In this document: positions 7,883 to 17,587 of the stretch, one piece after another
Position numbering within the stretch: the stretch's first letter is position 1
How the letters are laid out: each line of letters starts with the position of its first letter
NCBI GenBank assembly: GCA_000433015.1
Contig: HF997998.1
Span: forward strand, 21,083 to 62,926
Source of the DNA: Firmicutes bacterium CAG:631
GTDB taxonomy: Bacteria > Bacillota_I > Bacilli_A > RFN20 > CAG-631
DNA length: 41,844 nt
Direction of reading: 5' to 3'
The notes under the pieces: generated by a model
Told to the model about the DNA's origin: nothing
The model's input: the letters and a program-made list of their open reading frames with translations, nothing else
Database searches by the model: none
Translations under genes and position numbers: made by a program

Positions 7883-9280
7883 TTAACCGATACTTCCTTC
7901 CATATTCATTTTTAATAATTGATTTAATTCTACGGCATATTCCATTGGTAACTCCTTTGAAAAAGGCTCAATAAATCCCATGACAATCATTTGCATGGCT
8001 TGTTGTTTTGAAAGTCCCCGACTCATTAAATAAAAGAGCTGTTCATCAGAAATTTTAGAAACCGTTGCTTCATGTTCAATTATGGATTGATGATTATAAC
8101 ACCGATTTTTAGGCAAAGTGTCACTAGAAGAAAGTGGATCTAATATGAGTGTATCGCATTGAATAAAACTACGCGCATTTTTTGCATTTGGTGCATGATG
8201 AACCGTTCCTCGATAATTGACTTTACCTCCATCACGAGCAATCGATTTAGAGATAATTTGACTACTTGTATCTTCCGCTAAATGGATCATTCTAGCACCA
8301 GCATCTTGATATTGATGTTTACCCGCTACAGCAACAGAAATACACGTTCCTTTTGCTCCCTTTCCTTTTAAGATGCAAGCAGGATATTTCATATTGACAC
8401 CCGAACCGATATTGCCATCAATCCATTCCATGGTACCATTTTCTTCAACAATGGCTCGTTTAGTCACTAAATTAATAATATTGCCTGACCAATTTTGAAC
8501 GGTAGAATAACGACACTTTGCATTTTTTTTAACAATGATTTCTACAACGGCAGCATGCAAAGATTCACTCGTATAAATTGGTGCTGTACATCCTTCCACA
8601 TAATGAACCGAAGCCCCTTCATCAACAATAATTAACGTTCTTTCAAATTGTCCCATATTTTTAGAATTAATTCTAAAATAAGATTGCAAAGGCTTTTCTA
8701 AAGTTACTCCTTTTGGAACATAAATAAAGGACCCGCCAGACCAAACCGCACCATTTAAAGCAGAAAATTTATTGTCTGCAAAAGGGACAACGGTGTTGAA
8801 ATATTGTTTAAACAATTCAGGATATTGTTTTAAAGCGGTATCGGTATCCAAAAAAATGACTCCTTTTTCTTCTACCTCTTTTAACATATTATGATAAACC
8901 ATTTCGGATTCATATTGCGTAGCAACACCAGCAAAAAACTTCGCTTCTTGTTCAGGAATGCCTAACTTATCAAAAGTATTTTTAATGGTTTGAGGCACTT
9001 CATCCCAACTTTTTGAACTTTGAGCACTGGGCTTAATATAATAAGTAAAATCATCAAAATGAATAAAATTTAAATCAGGTCCAAAAGAAGGTAAAGGCAT
9101 TTGCACAAAAGTTTGATAAGATTTTAAGCGAAATTCTTTCATCCATTCTGGTTCTTTTTTGATATCAGAAATTTCTTTGACAATTTCTTCATTTAAACCT
9201 TTTTTCGTCTTATAAATACTTGTGTCTTCATCGGCAAAACCATATTGATAATTGTTTAAGCCTTGAATTTGATCCTTCAT
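7883..9280 (-). CDS. sufB: Fe-S cluster assembly scaffold SufB
   Basis: SufB is the scaffold on which clusters form, working with SufC and SufD. The 465-residue protein has the family landmarks [86 protein letters not shown] and the C-terminal [32 protein letters not shown]. Its ATG overlaps the sufU TGA (ATGA), with AGAGGTG upstream. It is the last gene of the operon and ends just before a terminator hairpin. Confidence 0.97.
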   Translation of the reverse strand: MKDQIQGLNNYQYGFADEDTSIYKTKKGLNEEIVKEISDIKKEPEWMKEFRLKSYQTFVQMPLPSFGPDLNFIHFDDFTYYIKPSAQSSKSWDEVPQTIKNTFDKLGIPEQEAKFFAGVATQYESEMVYHNMLKEVEEKGVIFLDTDTALKQYPELFKQYFNTVVPFADNKFSALNGAVWSGGSFIYVPKGVTLEKPLQSYFRINSKNMGQFERTLIIVDEGASVHYVEGCTAPIYTSESLHAAVVEIIVKKNAKCRYSTVQNWSGNIINLVTKRAIVEENGTMEWIDGNIGSGVNMKYPACILKGKGAKGTCISVAVAGKHQYQDAGARMIHLAEDTSSQIISKSIARDGGKVNYRGTVHHAPNAKNARSFIQCDTLILDPLSSSDTLPKNRCYNHQSIIEHEATVSKISDEQLFYLMSRGLSKQQAMQMIVMGFIEPFSKELPMEYAVELNQLLKMNMEGSIG

Positions 9281-9726
9281 TTGTTTTCACCTCTTAGTTG
9301 TTGCAATAATTCTTTTAATCCTTGATACCCAATCATTGCACATTTAATCCGGTTGGCTTGTTTACTGACATCTTTAAAAACAACCGCTTCTTGCAATAAA
9401 TCTTCGTCAAAAGAAGTTTCTTGTAACATCTTTTCATAGTTTTCAATAAGGGCATAAGCTTCATCAATACTTTTCCCTTTCACTAATTCACTTAAAATAG
9501 ATAAACTTGCCGTTGAAATCGTGCATCCTACACCATCAAAACGAAAATCCATAATTTTTTGATCTTGAACAAGAATTTGGATATTAAAATCATCAATGCA
9601 AGATTCTGAATTCATATTGACTTGAAGATAACGAGGATCATCAACTAAAGATTTATTTCGAGGATTTTCATAGTGATCCATAATAATTTGTCTTTTTAAA
9701 TAAGGATCATTTAAAGAAAGCGTCAA
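9277..9726 (-). CDS. sufU: SufU, sulfur-transfer partner of SufS (TTG start)
   Basis: A 149-residue Zn-dependent SufU that accepts persulfide sulfur from SufS. Visible ligands are Cys in SESCIDD with its following Asp, Cys in GVGCTIS and Cys in [12 protein letters not shown], plus the ENPRN segment near the N-terminus. The frame opens at an ATG at 9741, but GGAGGTG lies within those codons and sits 6 bases before a TTG. I therefore choose the TTG at 9726. It overlaps the end of sufS by 20 bases, suggesting coupled translation. Confidence 0.93.
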   Translation of the reverse strand: MTLSLNDPYLKRQIIMDHYENPRNKSLVDDPRYLQVNMNSESCIDDFNIQILVQDQKIMDFRFDGVGCTISTASLSILSELVKGKSIDEAYALIENYEKMLQETSFDEDLLQEAVVFKDVSKQANRIKCAMIGYQGLKELLQQLRGENK

Positions 9727-10939
9727 GGAAATCACCTCCATGTTTACAAGCTTCTACAAATACATCAATTTCTTCTTTTGTGTTATAAAAATAAAACGAG
9801 GCACGTACCGTTCCATTCACTTTTAAATAGTAAGGTAAAATCTTAGCACAGTGATGCCCACTACGTACAGCAATTCCTTTCGAATTAAAATAACTTCCTG
9901 CATCTTGACAAAAAACATTTTTTATATTAAAGGTTAAAATGCCACTGGTTGTATGTTCATTATAAATAATGACATTGTCTAAAGATTTTAGCTTTTCAAT
10001 TGCATATTGTTTTAACGATTTTTCGTATTCTTCAATTTGCTTCATACCAATTTTTTGTAAATAAAGAATTGCCGCTTGTAATCCAATTGCTCCTTCAATG
10101 GGTGGAGTTCCTCCTTCAAATTTAAAAGGAGGTTTTTTAAATAATATATTGCCGCATTCATCAAATTTGGCATTCATTCCTCCCCCTAATAAAGTAGAGG
10201 AAGTTTCTTCTAATAAAGCATATTTTCCATATAAAACACCAATACCTGTTGGCCCACACATTTTATGTCCAGAAAAAGCAAAAAAATCACAATCTAAATC
10301 TTTAACATCAATCGGAATGTGTGGCGCACTTTGCGCTCCATCAACAACCACAATGATATTTCTTTGATGGGCTTCTTGAATGATTTCTTTGACTTCATTT
10401 TGACAACCTAAAACATTGCTTACATGAGCTAAAGCAACAATTTTTGTATGCTCTGTGAGCGTTTTTAAAAACGCTTCTTTGGTCACTTTTCCATCTTGAT
10501 CCAAAGGAATATATTTAATGACTGCTTTGGTTTTTTTGGCAACTTCATACCAAGGTAAAATATTGGAAGCATGTTCAGCTTCATTGAGCAAAATTTCATC
10601 ATTTTCGTTTAAATGTGTAAGTCCATAACCAAAAGCCACTAAATTTAAAGAGGCCGTCGTTCCGCTTGTAAAAACAATTTCTTTCGGAGTAGCATGAATA
10701 AATGCTGCAACCGTTTCTCGAGCAGATTCATAGGCACGATCAGCTTGAACACTTAAATCATAATCGCCACGATGAACATTACTCGTATAGTTTTGATAAT
10801 ACGCTTGAATCGCCTCTAAAACACATTGAGGCTTTAATGAAGTAGCCGCATTATCAAAATAAATTAACGGATGCCCTTGCATCATATGATGATCAAGCAT
10901 TTTAAAATCTTTTCTAATTTTTAAAATATCCATACGCAT
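9707..10939 (-). CDS. sufS: cysteine desulfurase SufS
   Basis: PLP enzyme that removes sulfur from cysteine as an enzyme-bound persulfide. The roughly 410-residue protein shows IYFDNAATSLKP, NVHRGDYDLSVQAD, FTSGTTASLNLVA, VDGAQSAPHIPIDV, the PLP-lysine motif FAFSGHKMCGPTGIGVLYGK and the active-site Cys loop VRSGHHCAKI. This is group II (SufS-type) architecture. The start was placed at the ATG at 10939, 9 bases after AAGGA. Alternatives are a TTG at 10948 and an ATG at 10933. It follows sufD directly. Confidence 0.97.
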   Translation of the reverse strand: MRMDILKIRKDFKMLDHHMMQGHPLIYFDNAATSLKPQCVLEAIQAYYQNYTSNVHRGDYDLSVQADRAYESARETVAAFIHATPKEIVFTSGTTASLNLVAFGYGLTHLNENDEILLNEAEHASNILPWYEVAKKTKAVIKYIPLDQDGKVTKEAFLKTLTEHTKIVALAHVSNVLGCQNEVKEIIQEAHQRNIIVVVDGAQSAPHIPIDVKDLDCDFFAFSGHKMCGPTGIGVLYGKYALLEETSSTLLGGGMNAKFDECGNILFKKPPFKFEGGTPPIEGAIGLQAAILYLQKIGMKQIEEYEKSLKQYAIEKLKSLDNVIIYNEHTTSGILTFNIKNVFCQDAGSYFNSKGIAVRSGHHCAKILPYYLKVNGTVRASFYFYNTKEEIDVFVEACKHGGDFLDAFFK

Positions 10940-10940
10940 A

Positions 10941-11804
10941 TTACCCAATCCTTTTTTGTATGGCTAGTTGCATTTTCTCTTTTAATGATTCGTCGCTGAT
11001 ATATTGAAAAATGGGAGTAAAATAACTTTTAATCAATAAATTTTTTCCCTCTTGCATACTAAAACCGCGCGTTTGTAAATAATAAAGATGATCCAAATTG
11101 ACACTCCCAACACTACAACTATGAGCAGCTTCTACATCATTTTCATCAATATGTAAATCTGGATAAATGACACCTTTACAATTCCCAGTTAAATGAATAA
11201 TGCGGCCTTCTTGCTTTGCTTTACTTTGACTAGCTCCTTTGATAATATATGCATCGGTTGCCAAACTCAATTGTGCGCTATCATTACATACACCATAGAT
11301 TTTGCAATCACTTTTTGTAGATGGTTTTTGATGAATAAAATTTGTCGTGTAAAATTTCGTGTTCTTTTTTTGTGCATAAATTGCACTATTCATCAAACAA
11401 GAACTATCAGGATGGAGAAGTTGAACTTTTTCATCCATTGAAATCGAAGCATCGCTGACATCAAGTTGAATATTATGATAATATCCTTCATTCAAAACTT
11501 CTCTTTCCAATTTTAAAGAAGCATCAACATCGATATAAAGTCCGATTCTTGTCAACTTAGAATCCGCATCAATATGAAAAGTTTCACAATTAGAAACCAG
11601 TTCTCCTTTATATTCTTCAACAAGCAAAATATTAGAATGAACAAGTTCAAAAGTTAAAGAAGAAGGCATTTCATCTTCAAAAGTAATTGTTACCATTGTA
11701 TTTGAAAGATTTTGAATCGTAATTTTTTGTGTGAATGGATTATAGAGATGGGATGGATCATCAACAATAGCATTTTTATAAAAATGTAATTTAACGTTTT
11801 TCAT
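10941..11804 (-). CDS. sufD: Fe-S assembly protein SufD (short form)
   Basis: A 287-residue SufD-like protein, shorter than the 400 or more residues common in other bacteria. The beta-helix core is low in sequence conservation. The C-terminal part keeps the family pattern VEAAHSCSVGSVNLDHLYYLQTRGFSMQEGKNLLIKSYFTPI, matching SufB/SufD. It is placed between sufC and sufS as expected, overlaps sufC by 14 bases and is preceded by AAGGA. The missing length lies in the N-terminal region. SufD partners SufB in the SufBC2D complex. Confidence 0.88.
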   Translation of the reverse strand: MKNVKLHFYKNAIVDDPSHLYNPFTQKITIQNLSNTMVTITFEDEMPSSLTFELVHSNILLVEEYKGELVSNCETFHIDADSKLTRIGLYIDVDASLKLEREVLNEGYYHNIQLDVSDASISMDEKVQLLHPDSSCLMNSAIYAQKKNTKFYTTNFIHQKPSTKSDCKIYGVCNDSAQLSLATDAYIIKGASQSKAKQEGRIIHLTGNCKGVIYPDLHIDENDVEAAHSCSVGSVNLDHLYYLQTRGFSMQEGKNLLIKSYFTPIFQYISDESLKEKMQLAIQKRIG

Positions 11805-12612
11805 TTAGTTTTTCCTTTACACCGCATAAACCAATGCTACTAGGGCGTTCATCTTTTGGTTTTGTTTCTAATCCATATTCTGCTTTAATCCAATCATAAC
11901 CTTCTTTATCAATCCGTTGAATAATTGAAGCATCGCCGCTTTTAATCATTTTTCCATCTACGATAATATGCACATGAGTGGGTTCAATTAATTGATAAAA
12001 ACGAGCATAGTGTGAAACTACCAAAGCACTTCCATGGCGTTGAATAACTTCTTTTATGGATTCAACTACGGCCTGTAAAGCATCCACATCTAATCCTGAA
12101 TCAATTTCATCAAGCATCGCTAAAGATGGTTTTAATAATTTCATTTGGATGATTTCGTTTCTTTTTTTCTCTCCACCACTAAATCCATCATTCAAAGACC
12201 GATGAACCATATCTAAAGGTAAATCTACTGCTTTCGTTGCGTTTTCTAATTCTTTGATAAATTGATAAAGAGAAATCGGTTTTTCTAAGCGCGTATTCAT
12301 TGCTGCTTTTAAAAAATCACTGTTAATCACTCCTGGAATTTCAGGCGGATATTGTAAAGCTAAAAACAACCCCGCTTTGGCACGTTCATCAACAGACATA
12401 GCTAAAACATCTTGTTGATTAAAGGTGATGCTTCCTTGTGTTACTTTATATCTTGGTTGACCCATAATGGTAGAAAGGAGTGTTGATTTTCCATTTCCAT
12501 TAGGACCAAGCAAGGCATGAATTTCATTTTCATGAATGGTTAAATCAATTCCTTTTAAAATTTCTTTATTTTCTACTTCAACATGAAGATTTTTGATTTC
12601 TAATGTTGGCAT
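11791..12612 (-). CDS. sufC: Fe-S assembly ATPase SufC
   Basis: ABC-type ATPase that drives conformational change in the SufBCD scaffold. The 273-residue protein has Walker A GPNGNGKST, the Q-loop LALQYPPEIPGV, signature SGGEKKRNEI, Walker B SLAMLDEIDSGLDVDAL and the H-loop VVSHYAR, all typical of SufC. There is a slightly extended C-terminal tail. The ATG at 12612 follows GGAGAGTG; a longer frame to 12669 has no supporting site. First gene of the SUF operon, with a promoter and palindrome at 12641-12673. Confidence 0.97.
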   Translation of the reverse strand: MPTLEIKNLHVEVENKEILKGIDLTIHENEIHALLGPNGNGKSTLLSTIMGQPRYKVTQGSITFNQQDVLAMSVDERAKAGLFLALQYPPEIPGVINSDFLKAAMNTRLEKPISLYQFIKELENATKAVDLPLDMVHRSLNDGFSGGEKKRNEIIQMKLLKPSLAMLDEIDSGLDVDALQAVVESIKEVIQRHGSALVVSHYARFYQLIEPTHVHIIVDGKMIKSGDASIIQRIDKEGYDWIKAEYGLETKPKDERPSSIGLCGVKEKLNEKR

Positions 12613-12640
12613 TTTTTCACTCTCCATATCATAACATAAT

Positions 12641-12673
12641 ATTTTACACTTTTTTATTTGATAAATCAAATAA
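12641..12673 (-). promoter_or_regulatory. suf operon promoter with overlapping palindrome
   Basis: Minus strand TTGATT (12664-12669), 17-base spacer, TAAAAT (12641-12646). The -35 sits inside a 20-bp palindrome (12654-12673): arms TTATTTGAT and ATCAAATAA, two bases between. This is the geometry of a repressor operator. Which regulator binds is not evident. Confidence 0.6.
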
Positions 12674-12697
12674 AGTATGGATTTTTTTCTTTTTTTA

Positions 12698-12726
12698 ATA
12701 CAAAAAACACATTTTTACATGTGTTT
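12698..12726 (-). terminator. terminator of the diacylglycerol-kinase family gene
   Basis: On the minus strand AAACACAT and ATGTGTTT form an 8-bp stem with a 6-base loop, followed by a T run. The stem overlaps the last bases of the stop codon of the gene starting at 13609. Confidence 0.75.
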
Positions 12727-13609
12727 ATTTGTTTTTATATTCTTTTTTAGAAAAAATACATAAATGATTTTGTAAATTTTTAACAAAAATTTGACCGGTC
12801 ATTCCTTTTTCACCATCAATGCACCAATCAAAACTGGAATCTGTAGAAATGCTTAATTGATTGGTTACGATTTTTTGATGCTTATTTTTCAATAGCACAT
12901 TAAATAATCCACTAGCAAAGCCGGGTTTCATCACCAACACATCAAACTTTCCATCATTAATATCACTTTTGCGATTGACGATAAATCCACCTACACTTAC
13001 CGAATTTAAAACTAAGACTAAAGGAGTTTCCATTTCTAAAATTTGATGGTCAGCAGTTTCAATTTTTACATGAAAAAGATTCGTTTTTAAAACCTCTTTC
13101 ATCACTTTATAATAATAAGCTAATTTTCCATATTTTTTCTTAATTTTTTGATCTGTATCATAGCTGACATGAGCAAAGGACCCTAAAGCTAAAACATAGA
13201 CAAAATATTGTTGATTGACTTTTCCAATATCGAAAGGATGAACATGTCCTTTTTGAATAATTTTTAAAGCTTTTTTGATGTTTTTTGAAATGCCAAAATT
13301 TTTAGCAATATCATTAACCGTTCCACTAGGAATATATCCTAAAATGGGACGTTTTTTTTCGCCAGCAACGGCATTCACAATATTATTAAAAGTTCCATCA
13401 CCACCAGAAAAAGCTAAAACATCATAACTGCCACAGGCTAATTTTGCTTTTAAAATGGTGTCCTCCATACTTTCTGTGGCAATAATGGTTACTTGTTGAT
13501 ATACTTCACAAAGTTTTTGTTTAATATAATCTAATTTTTTTAATAACTTCCCTTTCCCACTATTTGGATTATATAAAAATAAACAAGTCATTTCCTTTCG
13601 ATTTTTCAT
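12725..13609 (-). CDS. diacylglycerol kinase family lipid kinase (DagK/YegS type)
   Basis: The 294-residue protein has the catalytic-domain signatures LFLYNPNSGKGK, the nucleotide-binding AFSGGDGTFNNIVNAV, and IPSGTVNDIAKNFGI, then the beta-sandwich C-terminal domain with VNSVSVGGF and NDGKFDVLVMKPG. These soluble kinases phosphorylate diacylglycerol or related lipids, feeding phosphatidic acid back to membrane synthesis. The true substrate cannot be read from the sequence. A GGGGA site lies upstream at slightly long spacing. Probably last gene of an operon with the two membrane proteins upstream. Confidence 0.88.
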   Translation of the reverse strand: MKNRKEMTCLFLYNPNSGKGKLLKKLDYIKQKLCEVYQQVTIIATESMEDTILKAKLACGSYDVLAFSGGDGTFNNIVNAVAGEKKRPILGYIPSGTVNDIAKNFGISKNIKKALKIIQKGHVHPFDIGKVNQQYFVYVLALGSFAHVSYDTDQKIKKKYGKLAYYYKVMKEVLKTNLFHVKIETADHQILEMETPLVLVLNSVSVGGFIVNRKSDINDGKFDVLVMKPGFASGLFNVLLKNKHQKIVTNQLSISTDSSFDWCIDGEKGMTGQIFVKNLQNHLCIFSKKEYKNK

Positions 13610-13626
13610 TTTTTAATACGTCCCCT

Positions 13627-14112
13627 TTACTTTTTTGTATGATGCAACAAATACTGCATGACTCCTAATAAAATAGCCACTCCTATAAGAATAAGTCCTG
13701 AGGTAATTTGTTCATAAAAACATAAAATAATGCCAATCATGATACAAAAGGAAAGCAAAAAAACAAAAAAGTTACTTAATAATGTTTTCTTTAAAGAGCG
13801 AGGAGCAAGTTGCTCTATTCGATCGGATAAACGTAGATTTTCAATATAGCGATTATATTGGCGAATCATTTCTTTTTTTTGCTTTTCATTGGCATGAATT
13901 AATGCAACTTGAAAATATTGTTCAAAATCTTCATCTACTTTTTCTAGGGTATAATCCTGTGTCAAAACGCGAACCATCAAAAAATTTGCTTCTCCATGAT
14001 TTGGATTTTGTTTTAAATAAGGAACAAGCAAAATTTTTGCAGATTCATAATCTTTTTGATCACATTGCTCACTAATTTTGAATAAGATATTTTCATCCTG
14101 ATTCATAGCCAT
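13627..14112 (-). CDS. small TPR-like membrane protein, function unknown
   Basis: 161 residues. The N-terminal half looks like helical TPR-type repeats (KDYESAKILLVPYLKQNPNHGEANFLMVRVL is TPR-like). The C-terminal half has two predicted membrane helices (about 110-130 and 135-155) and ends in HHTKK. No signal peptide, so the TPR part is probably cytosolic. The ATG overlaps the previous stop (TAATG), implying coupling to the DUF308 gene; a second in-frame ATG is at 14106. I do not recognise a named family. Confidence 0.75.
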   Translation of the reverse strand: MAMNQDENILFKISEQCDQKDYESAKILLVPYLKQNPNHGEANFLMVRVLTQDYTLEKVDEDFEQYFQVALIHANEKQKKEMIRQYNRYIENLRLSDRIEQLAPRSLKKTLLSNFFVFLLSFCIMIGIILCFYEQITSGLILIGVAILLGVMQYLLHHTKK

Positions 14113-14726
14113 TAAACATCGATGACCTCATCATCGTCATCTTTTTTATTTTGTACCCTTTTTTGTTTTGTAAAAAACTTTTGTAATTCACTCATATTAT
14201 GGTGAAGATAAATCATAGTTACAATTAAAATAATTCCTTGAATAATTAAACTTCCACCTGTGAGATATATAATGATATTTCCAGAAATTGTAGAATCAAT
14301 AATAATTAATATTAAGCCAACCACCGTAAGAATTAATCCAATAGTAAAATCAAACCACCAAGTAGACATCTGTGCTTGACGATAAGCTAATCCCTTAATC
14401 AATTTTCCAACACCTTTAAAAATTAAAAACAACCCAATGACAATAGGATATATCGCAATGACTTCTTGATTAAAAACAATAAAAAAGAGACCAAAAACAA
14501 TAGAAACAAATCCCGCTGTTGGACCATTAAAAATAAAGGATTTTAATCCAGAGGACAAATAATACCCGCAAACTCGTAAAGTTCCAGCTAAAATCAAAAT
14601 CCCTCCAAATAAATAACAAACAAAAATTTTAACATGTTGTGGAAAAATACACAATAATACACCCAAAATAATATAAAAACATCCCGTGATGAATTTTTTT
14701 GTCGTTTCATTTTGTAAAAAACTCAT
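14112..14726 (-). CDS. DUF308/HdeD-like membrane protein
   Basis: The 204-residue protein has six hydrophobic helices arranged as three hairpins of similar sequence (GCFYIILGVLLCIFP, GFVSIVFGLFFIVF, FTIGLILTVVGLILII), the internal-repeat pattern of the DUF308/HdeD family. It ends in an acidic cytosolic tail KKDDDDEVIDV. HdeD in E. coli is linked to acid tolerance, but the role here is unknown. GAGGTG precedes the ATG at 14726; the frame extends eight codons further without a better site. It lies 78 bases after feoB and starts the unit ending in the lipid kinase. Confidence 0.8.
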   Translation of the reverse strand: MSFLQNETTKKFITGCFYIILGVLLCIFPQHVKIFVCYLFGGILILAGTLRVCGYYLSSGLKSFIFNGPTAGFVSIVFGLFFIVFNQEVIAIYPIVIGLFLIFKGVGKLIKGLAYRQAQMSTWWFDFTIGLILTVVGLILIIIDSTISGNIIIYLTGGSLIIQGIILIVTMIYLHHNMSELQKFFTKQKRVQNKKDDDDEVIDV

Positions 14727-14804
14727 GCGCAGCACCTCTTTTGTTTCCATTTTAAATATACCATTTTTTTTAAATTATGCAAAGAAACTTTTAAGAAAAT
14801 CAAA

Positions 14805-16814
14805 TTAGAAAAAAAGTGTTTTACAAATTGTACCAATACAATAAATACTGCTAGCCAAAACCCACGCTACAATCATTTGATAAAGAAGGGCCAAAAAAAA
14901 TCTTTTTTTACTTCCTAATTCTTGTTTCATTGCACTAATTGCACTAAAGCAGGGTATAGAAAACAAATTAAATGTTACAAAGGCATAAGCGCTTAAAGCT
15001 GTAAAGTTTTTAAATATTCCAGTCGGAGAAAAGATAGCCTGCGCATTACTAAACGAAGTGACTCCTTGAATAATAGCCATAGAGGAAACGACTTGTTCTT
15101 TTGCAATGAATCCTTGCATACTAGAAATCGTAACTGCCCAATTCAATTCTCCAATAATGGGATAAAAAAACCAACTAAATATTTTACCAATAGAAGCCAA
15201 AATACTATCCTCTATAGTATAAAATGTTTGATTAATATAATCTAATTTCCAGGTAAAGGATAATAAAACCCAAACAACAATACTACAAGCAACAATTAAA
15301 CTGCCCGTTTTTTTGATAAAATGAAAAACTCTAGTTCCCACATCTTTTAAAATCATTTTTGCATTGGGCCATTGATAGGAAGGAAGTTCTTGAACAAATA
15401 AAGTGACACCTCTTTTTGAAAAAAATATTTTTTTTAATAATAAGGCACTGCACAAAATGATAAAAATCGCTAATACATAAAAAGAAAAAGAAACAGCCCA
15501 TGCATTTTTGGGAAAGAAAAAACTACAAAACAATGAAATGATTGGCAGTTTTGCCGAACAAGGAATAAAAGGAGTTAATAAGATTGTCATTTTTCGCTCC
15601 GCATCTTCTTTGATAATTCGACAACTCATAATACCCGGAACACTACAACCGGTTCCAATAATAAAAGGGACAAGCGATTTTCCACTTAATCCAAATTGTG
15701 TAAAAATTTTATCCAATAAGAAAGCTATTCTGCTCATATATCCTGAAGATTCTAAAAATGAAATACAAAAAAATAAAATGAGTAATTGTGGAATAAATTT
15801 TAAAACCGTCCCTACTCCTGTTAAAATACCATCACAAATCAAATCGATAATCCAAGGTTCAATATTATTTTTTATCATTCCATTTTGAATTTGAAAAGTA
15901 CAAACTTGCAAAAAACGAACAAAAACACGGCTAATTGAGGAACCAATAAATCCCATCGATAAAAAATAAATCAAGGCCATTATCATTAAAAAAAGAGGGA
16001 TCCCAAGCCACTGATGTAAGAAAATAGCATCTAATCGATCCGTAATGGTCTTTTTTGGTTTAGTTTTGAATGTCATTTTTATAATATTTTCAATGTATTG
16101 ATAACGTAAAGTAATTAAAATTTGTTCAGCGTCCATATGATAGTGATTTTCTAATTCATTCATCATAAAAGTGGAAGTATTTTTTAGATGAAAGGGTGTC
16201 AAAAAAGTTCTATCATTTTCTAAAATTTTGATGGCCATCCATCTTTTAAAGGAAATGGTTGTTGGTAATTCTTGTTCAATACAGGTTATTTTTTGCTCAA
16301 TATTTTTAGGAAAAATTTGCGTTTTTATAGATTTAAAACAATGACAATTAAGCCATTGAATTAAATTGGTAATTCCCATTTTTTGATTAGCTGAAATTGG
16401 GAAAATAGGAACATTTAATTTTTTTTGCAAAAGATCAAATTGAATTTCCATCTTTTGTTTTTTTAATTCATCCATCTTGTTACAAACAATACATAAAGGT
16501 AAATTTAAATCTAAAAGTTGGGTCGTTAAATAAAGACTTCTTTCTAATGTGGTAGCATCCATCACATTGACAATCACATCGGGTTTTTCATGAAGTAAAT
16601 AAGATTGCGTAATCTGTTCTTCTATAGAATATGAATTTAACGAATAAATACCGGGTAAATCAACCAATTCGATATTTGTATTTTGTATCGTTCCACTTTT
16701 TCTTTCAATAGTCACCCCTGGCCAATTTCCCACTTTTTGATTTTTATGCGTTAATAAATTAAAAAGTGTTGTTTTACCACAATTTGGATTACCAACCAAA
16801 ACCACTGTTTTCAT
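14805..16814 (-). CDS. feoB: ferrous iron transporter FeoB
   Basis: Main ferrous-iron uptake permease. The 669-residue protein has a cytosolic G domain (G1 GNPNCGKTT at about 8-16, GNWPGVTIE switch I, G3 DLPGIYSL, G4 NKMD), a helical domain, and a membrane domain from about 285. Within the membrane domain are the first Gate motif with GTGCSVPGIMSCRII and PFIPCSAKLPII, and the second Gate segment (MQGFIAKEQVVSSMAII). Length fits the shorter Bacillota FeoB. The ATG at 16814 overlaps the feoA TGA (ATGA). No FeoC gene is adjacent. Confidence 0.96.
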   Translation of the reverse strand: MKTVVLVGNPNCGKTTLFNLLTHKNQKVGNWPGVTIERKSGTIQNTNIELVDLPGIYSLNSYSIEEQITQSYLLHEKPDVIVNVMDATTLERSLYLTTQLLDLNLPLCIVCNKMDELKKQKMEIQFDLLQKKLNVPIFPISANQKMGITNLIQWLNCHCFKSIKTQIFPKNIEQKITCIEQELPTTISFKRWMAIKILENDRTFLTPFHLKNTSTFMMNELENHYHMDAEQILITLRYQYIENIIKMTFKTKPKKTITDRLDAIFLHQWLGIPLFLMIMALIYFLSMGFIGSSISRVFVRFLQVCTFQIQNGMIKNNIEPWIIDLICDGILTGVGTVLKFIPQLLILFFCISFLESSGYMSRIAFLLDKIFTQFGLSGKSLVPFIIGTGCSVPGIMSCRIIKEDAERKMTILLTPFIPCSAKLPIISLFCSFFFPKNAWAVSFSFYVLAIFIILCSALLLKKIFFSKRGVTLFVQELPSYQWPNAKMILKDVGTRVFHFIKKTGSLIVACSIVVWVLLSFTWKLDYINQTFYTIEDSILASIGKIFSWFFYPIIGELNWAVTISSMQGFIAKEQVVSSMAIIQGVTSFSNAQAIFSPTGIFKNFTALSAYAFVTFNLFSIPCFSAISAMKQELGSKKRFFLALLYQMIVAWVLASSIYCIGTICKTLFF

Positions 16815-17068
16815 ATCATCACCAAAACGAAAATATTTTTCGCTTCCTCTTTTCGAATGCATAATGTATATCCACGTACATAAAGATTCATAGGATCTCC
16901 TAATGGGGCAACTTTTTTTACCAAAATAGAGGTTCCAACCGTAATTCCCATATCTAAAATTCTTCGCCGAGTAACGCTAGGTTTATCTTTTATAGCCGTG
17001 ATGATTGCCTTTTGACCTGGTATTAATTCATTTAATTTTTTATTTTGTCCAAAAGGTCTTTTTTCCAT
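16811..17068 (-). CDS. feoA: ferrous iron transport protein FeoA
   Basis: An 85-residue SH3-like protein: LNELIPGQKAIITAI, RRRILDMGITVGTSILVKKVAPLGDPMNLYVRGYTLCIRKEEAKNIFV is the canonical FeoA pattern. It binds FeoB in the cytosol and is needed for iron uptake. The start is the ATG at 17068 with AAAGGG upstream; a TTG at 17095 is an unlikely alternative. A TATAAT lies at 17095-17100 (minus strand). The intergenic region toward the next gene holds an inverted repeat that could be an operator. Confidence 0.93.
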   Translation of the reverse strand: MEKRPFGQNKKLNELIPGQKAIITAIKDKPSVTRRRILDMGITVGTSILVKKVAPLGDPMNLYVRGYTLCIRKEEAKNIFVLVMI

Positions 17069-17111
17069 AGTTTTTTCCCTTTCTATTTTTTTCAATTATA
17101 TGAAAAAAAAA

Positions 17112-17146
17112 CATCAATTAGTCATTGTATCAATAATAAATTGATG
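17112..17146. promoter_or_regulatory. inverted repeat between feoA and the divergent membrane-protein gene
   Basis: CATCAATT (17112-17119) and AATTGATG (17139-17146) are perfectly complementary, separated by 19 bases that contain a smaller TTG-TAT-CAA dyad. It lies just upstream of a TATAAT for feoA. It does not resemble the classical Fur box. It could be an operator or a leader hairpin for the rightward gene. Confidence 0.35.
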
Positions 17147-17182
17147 ACCCATTCCATATATTGAATTGAGGGCGTGGTTTTC

Positions 17183-17584
17183 TTGGATCAATTTTATTTT
17201 AACAATCAACAACAAAACCAACAGCAAAATTTACAAGCAGAAATAGAATCGCTGAACACACAAATTTTATTTATGCTCATTTTAATTGGTTCTATTTCTT
17301 TGTCTATTTACATTATAGAAGGATATAAAGATTTATTAATGAATGGTCTAAATGCTAGACATACACAAGAAGAATTACAAGATTATGCCATTATTGCTTC
17401 AACCATTACGACCATTGTTACTTCTTATTTTTTATATGTCGCATTTAAAACTTACAAAAGTCAACCAACTGCTTCTAACGCCATTTTCTTATTAGTTGCT
17501 GTTTTAATTGTCATTGCAACTGTATTAAGAACAGTAACGTTAGCTGCTACACCATTTGAAAATGTCAATGATGCCTTTGTTTAA
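17183..17584 (+). CDS. small membrane protein, function unknown
   Basis: About 133 residues: a Gln/Asn-rich N-terminus (NNQQQNQQQNLQ), then three hydrophobic helices (about 28-48, 70-90, 98-118) and a short polar C-terminus. I do not recognise a family. GAGGG at 17168-17172 supports a TTG start at 17183 (10-base spacing); the GTG at 17174 is too close to it. The gene is alone, divergent from feoAB and convergent with the COG2509 gene. Confidence 0.65.
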   Translation: MDQFYFNNQQQNQQQNLQAEIESLNTQILFMLILIGSISLSIYIIEGYKDLLMNGLNARHTQEELQDYAIIASTITTIVTSYFLYVAFKTYKSQPTASNAIFLLVAVLIVIATVLRTVTLAATPFENVNDAFV

Positions 17585-17587
17585 AAA

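Noticed and set aside
15508..15888. 126-codon plus-strand frame opposite feoB
   Set aside because: Antisense to the conserved membrane domain of FeoB; no ribosome-binding site.
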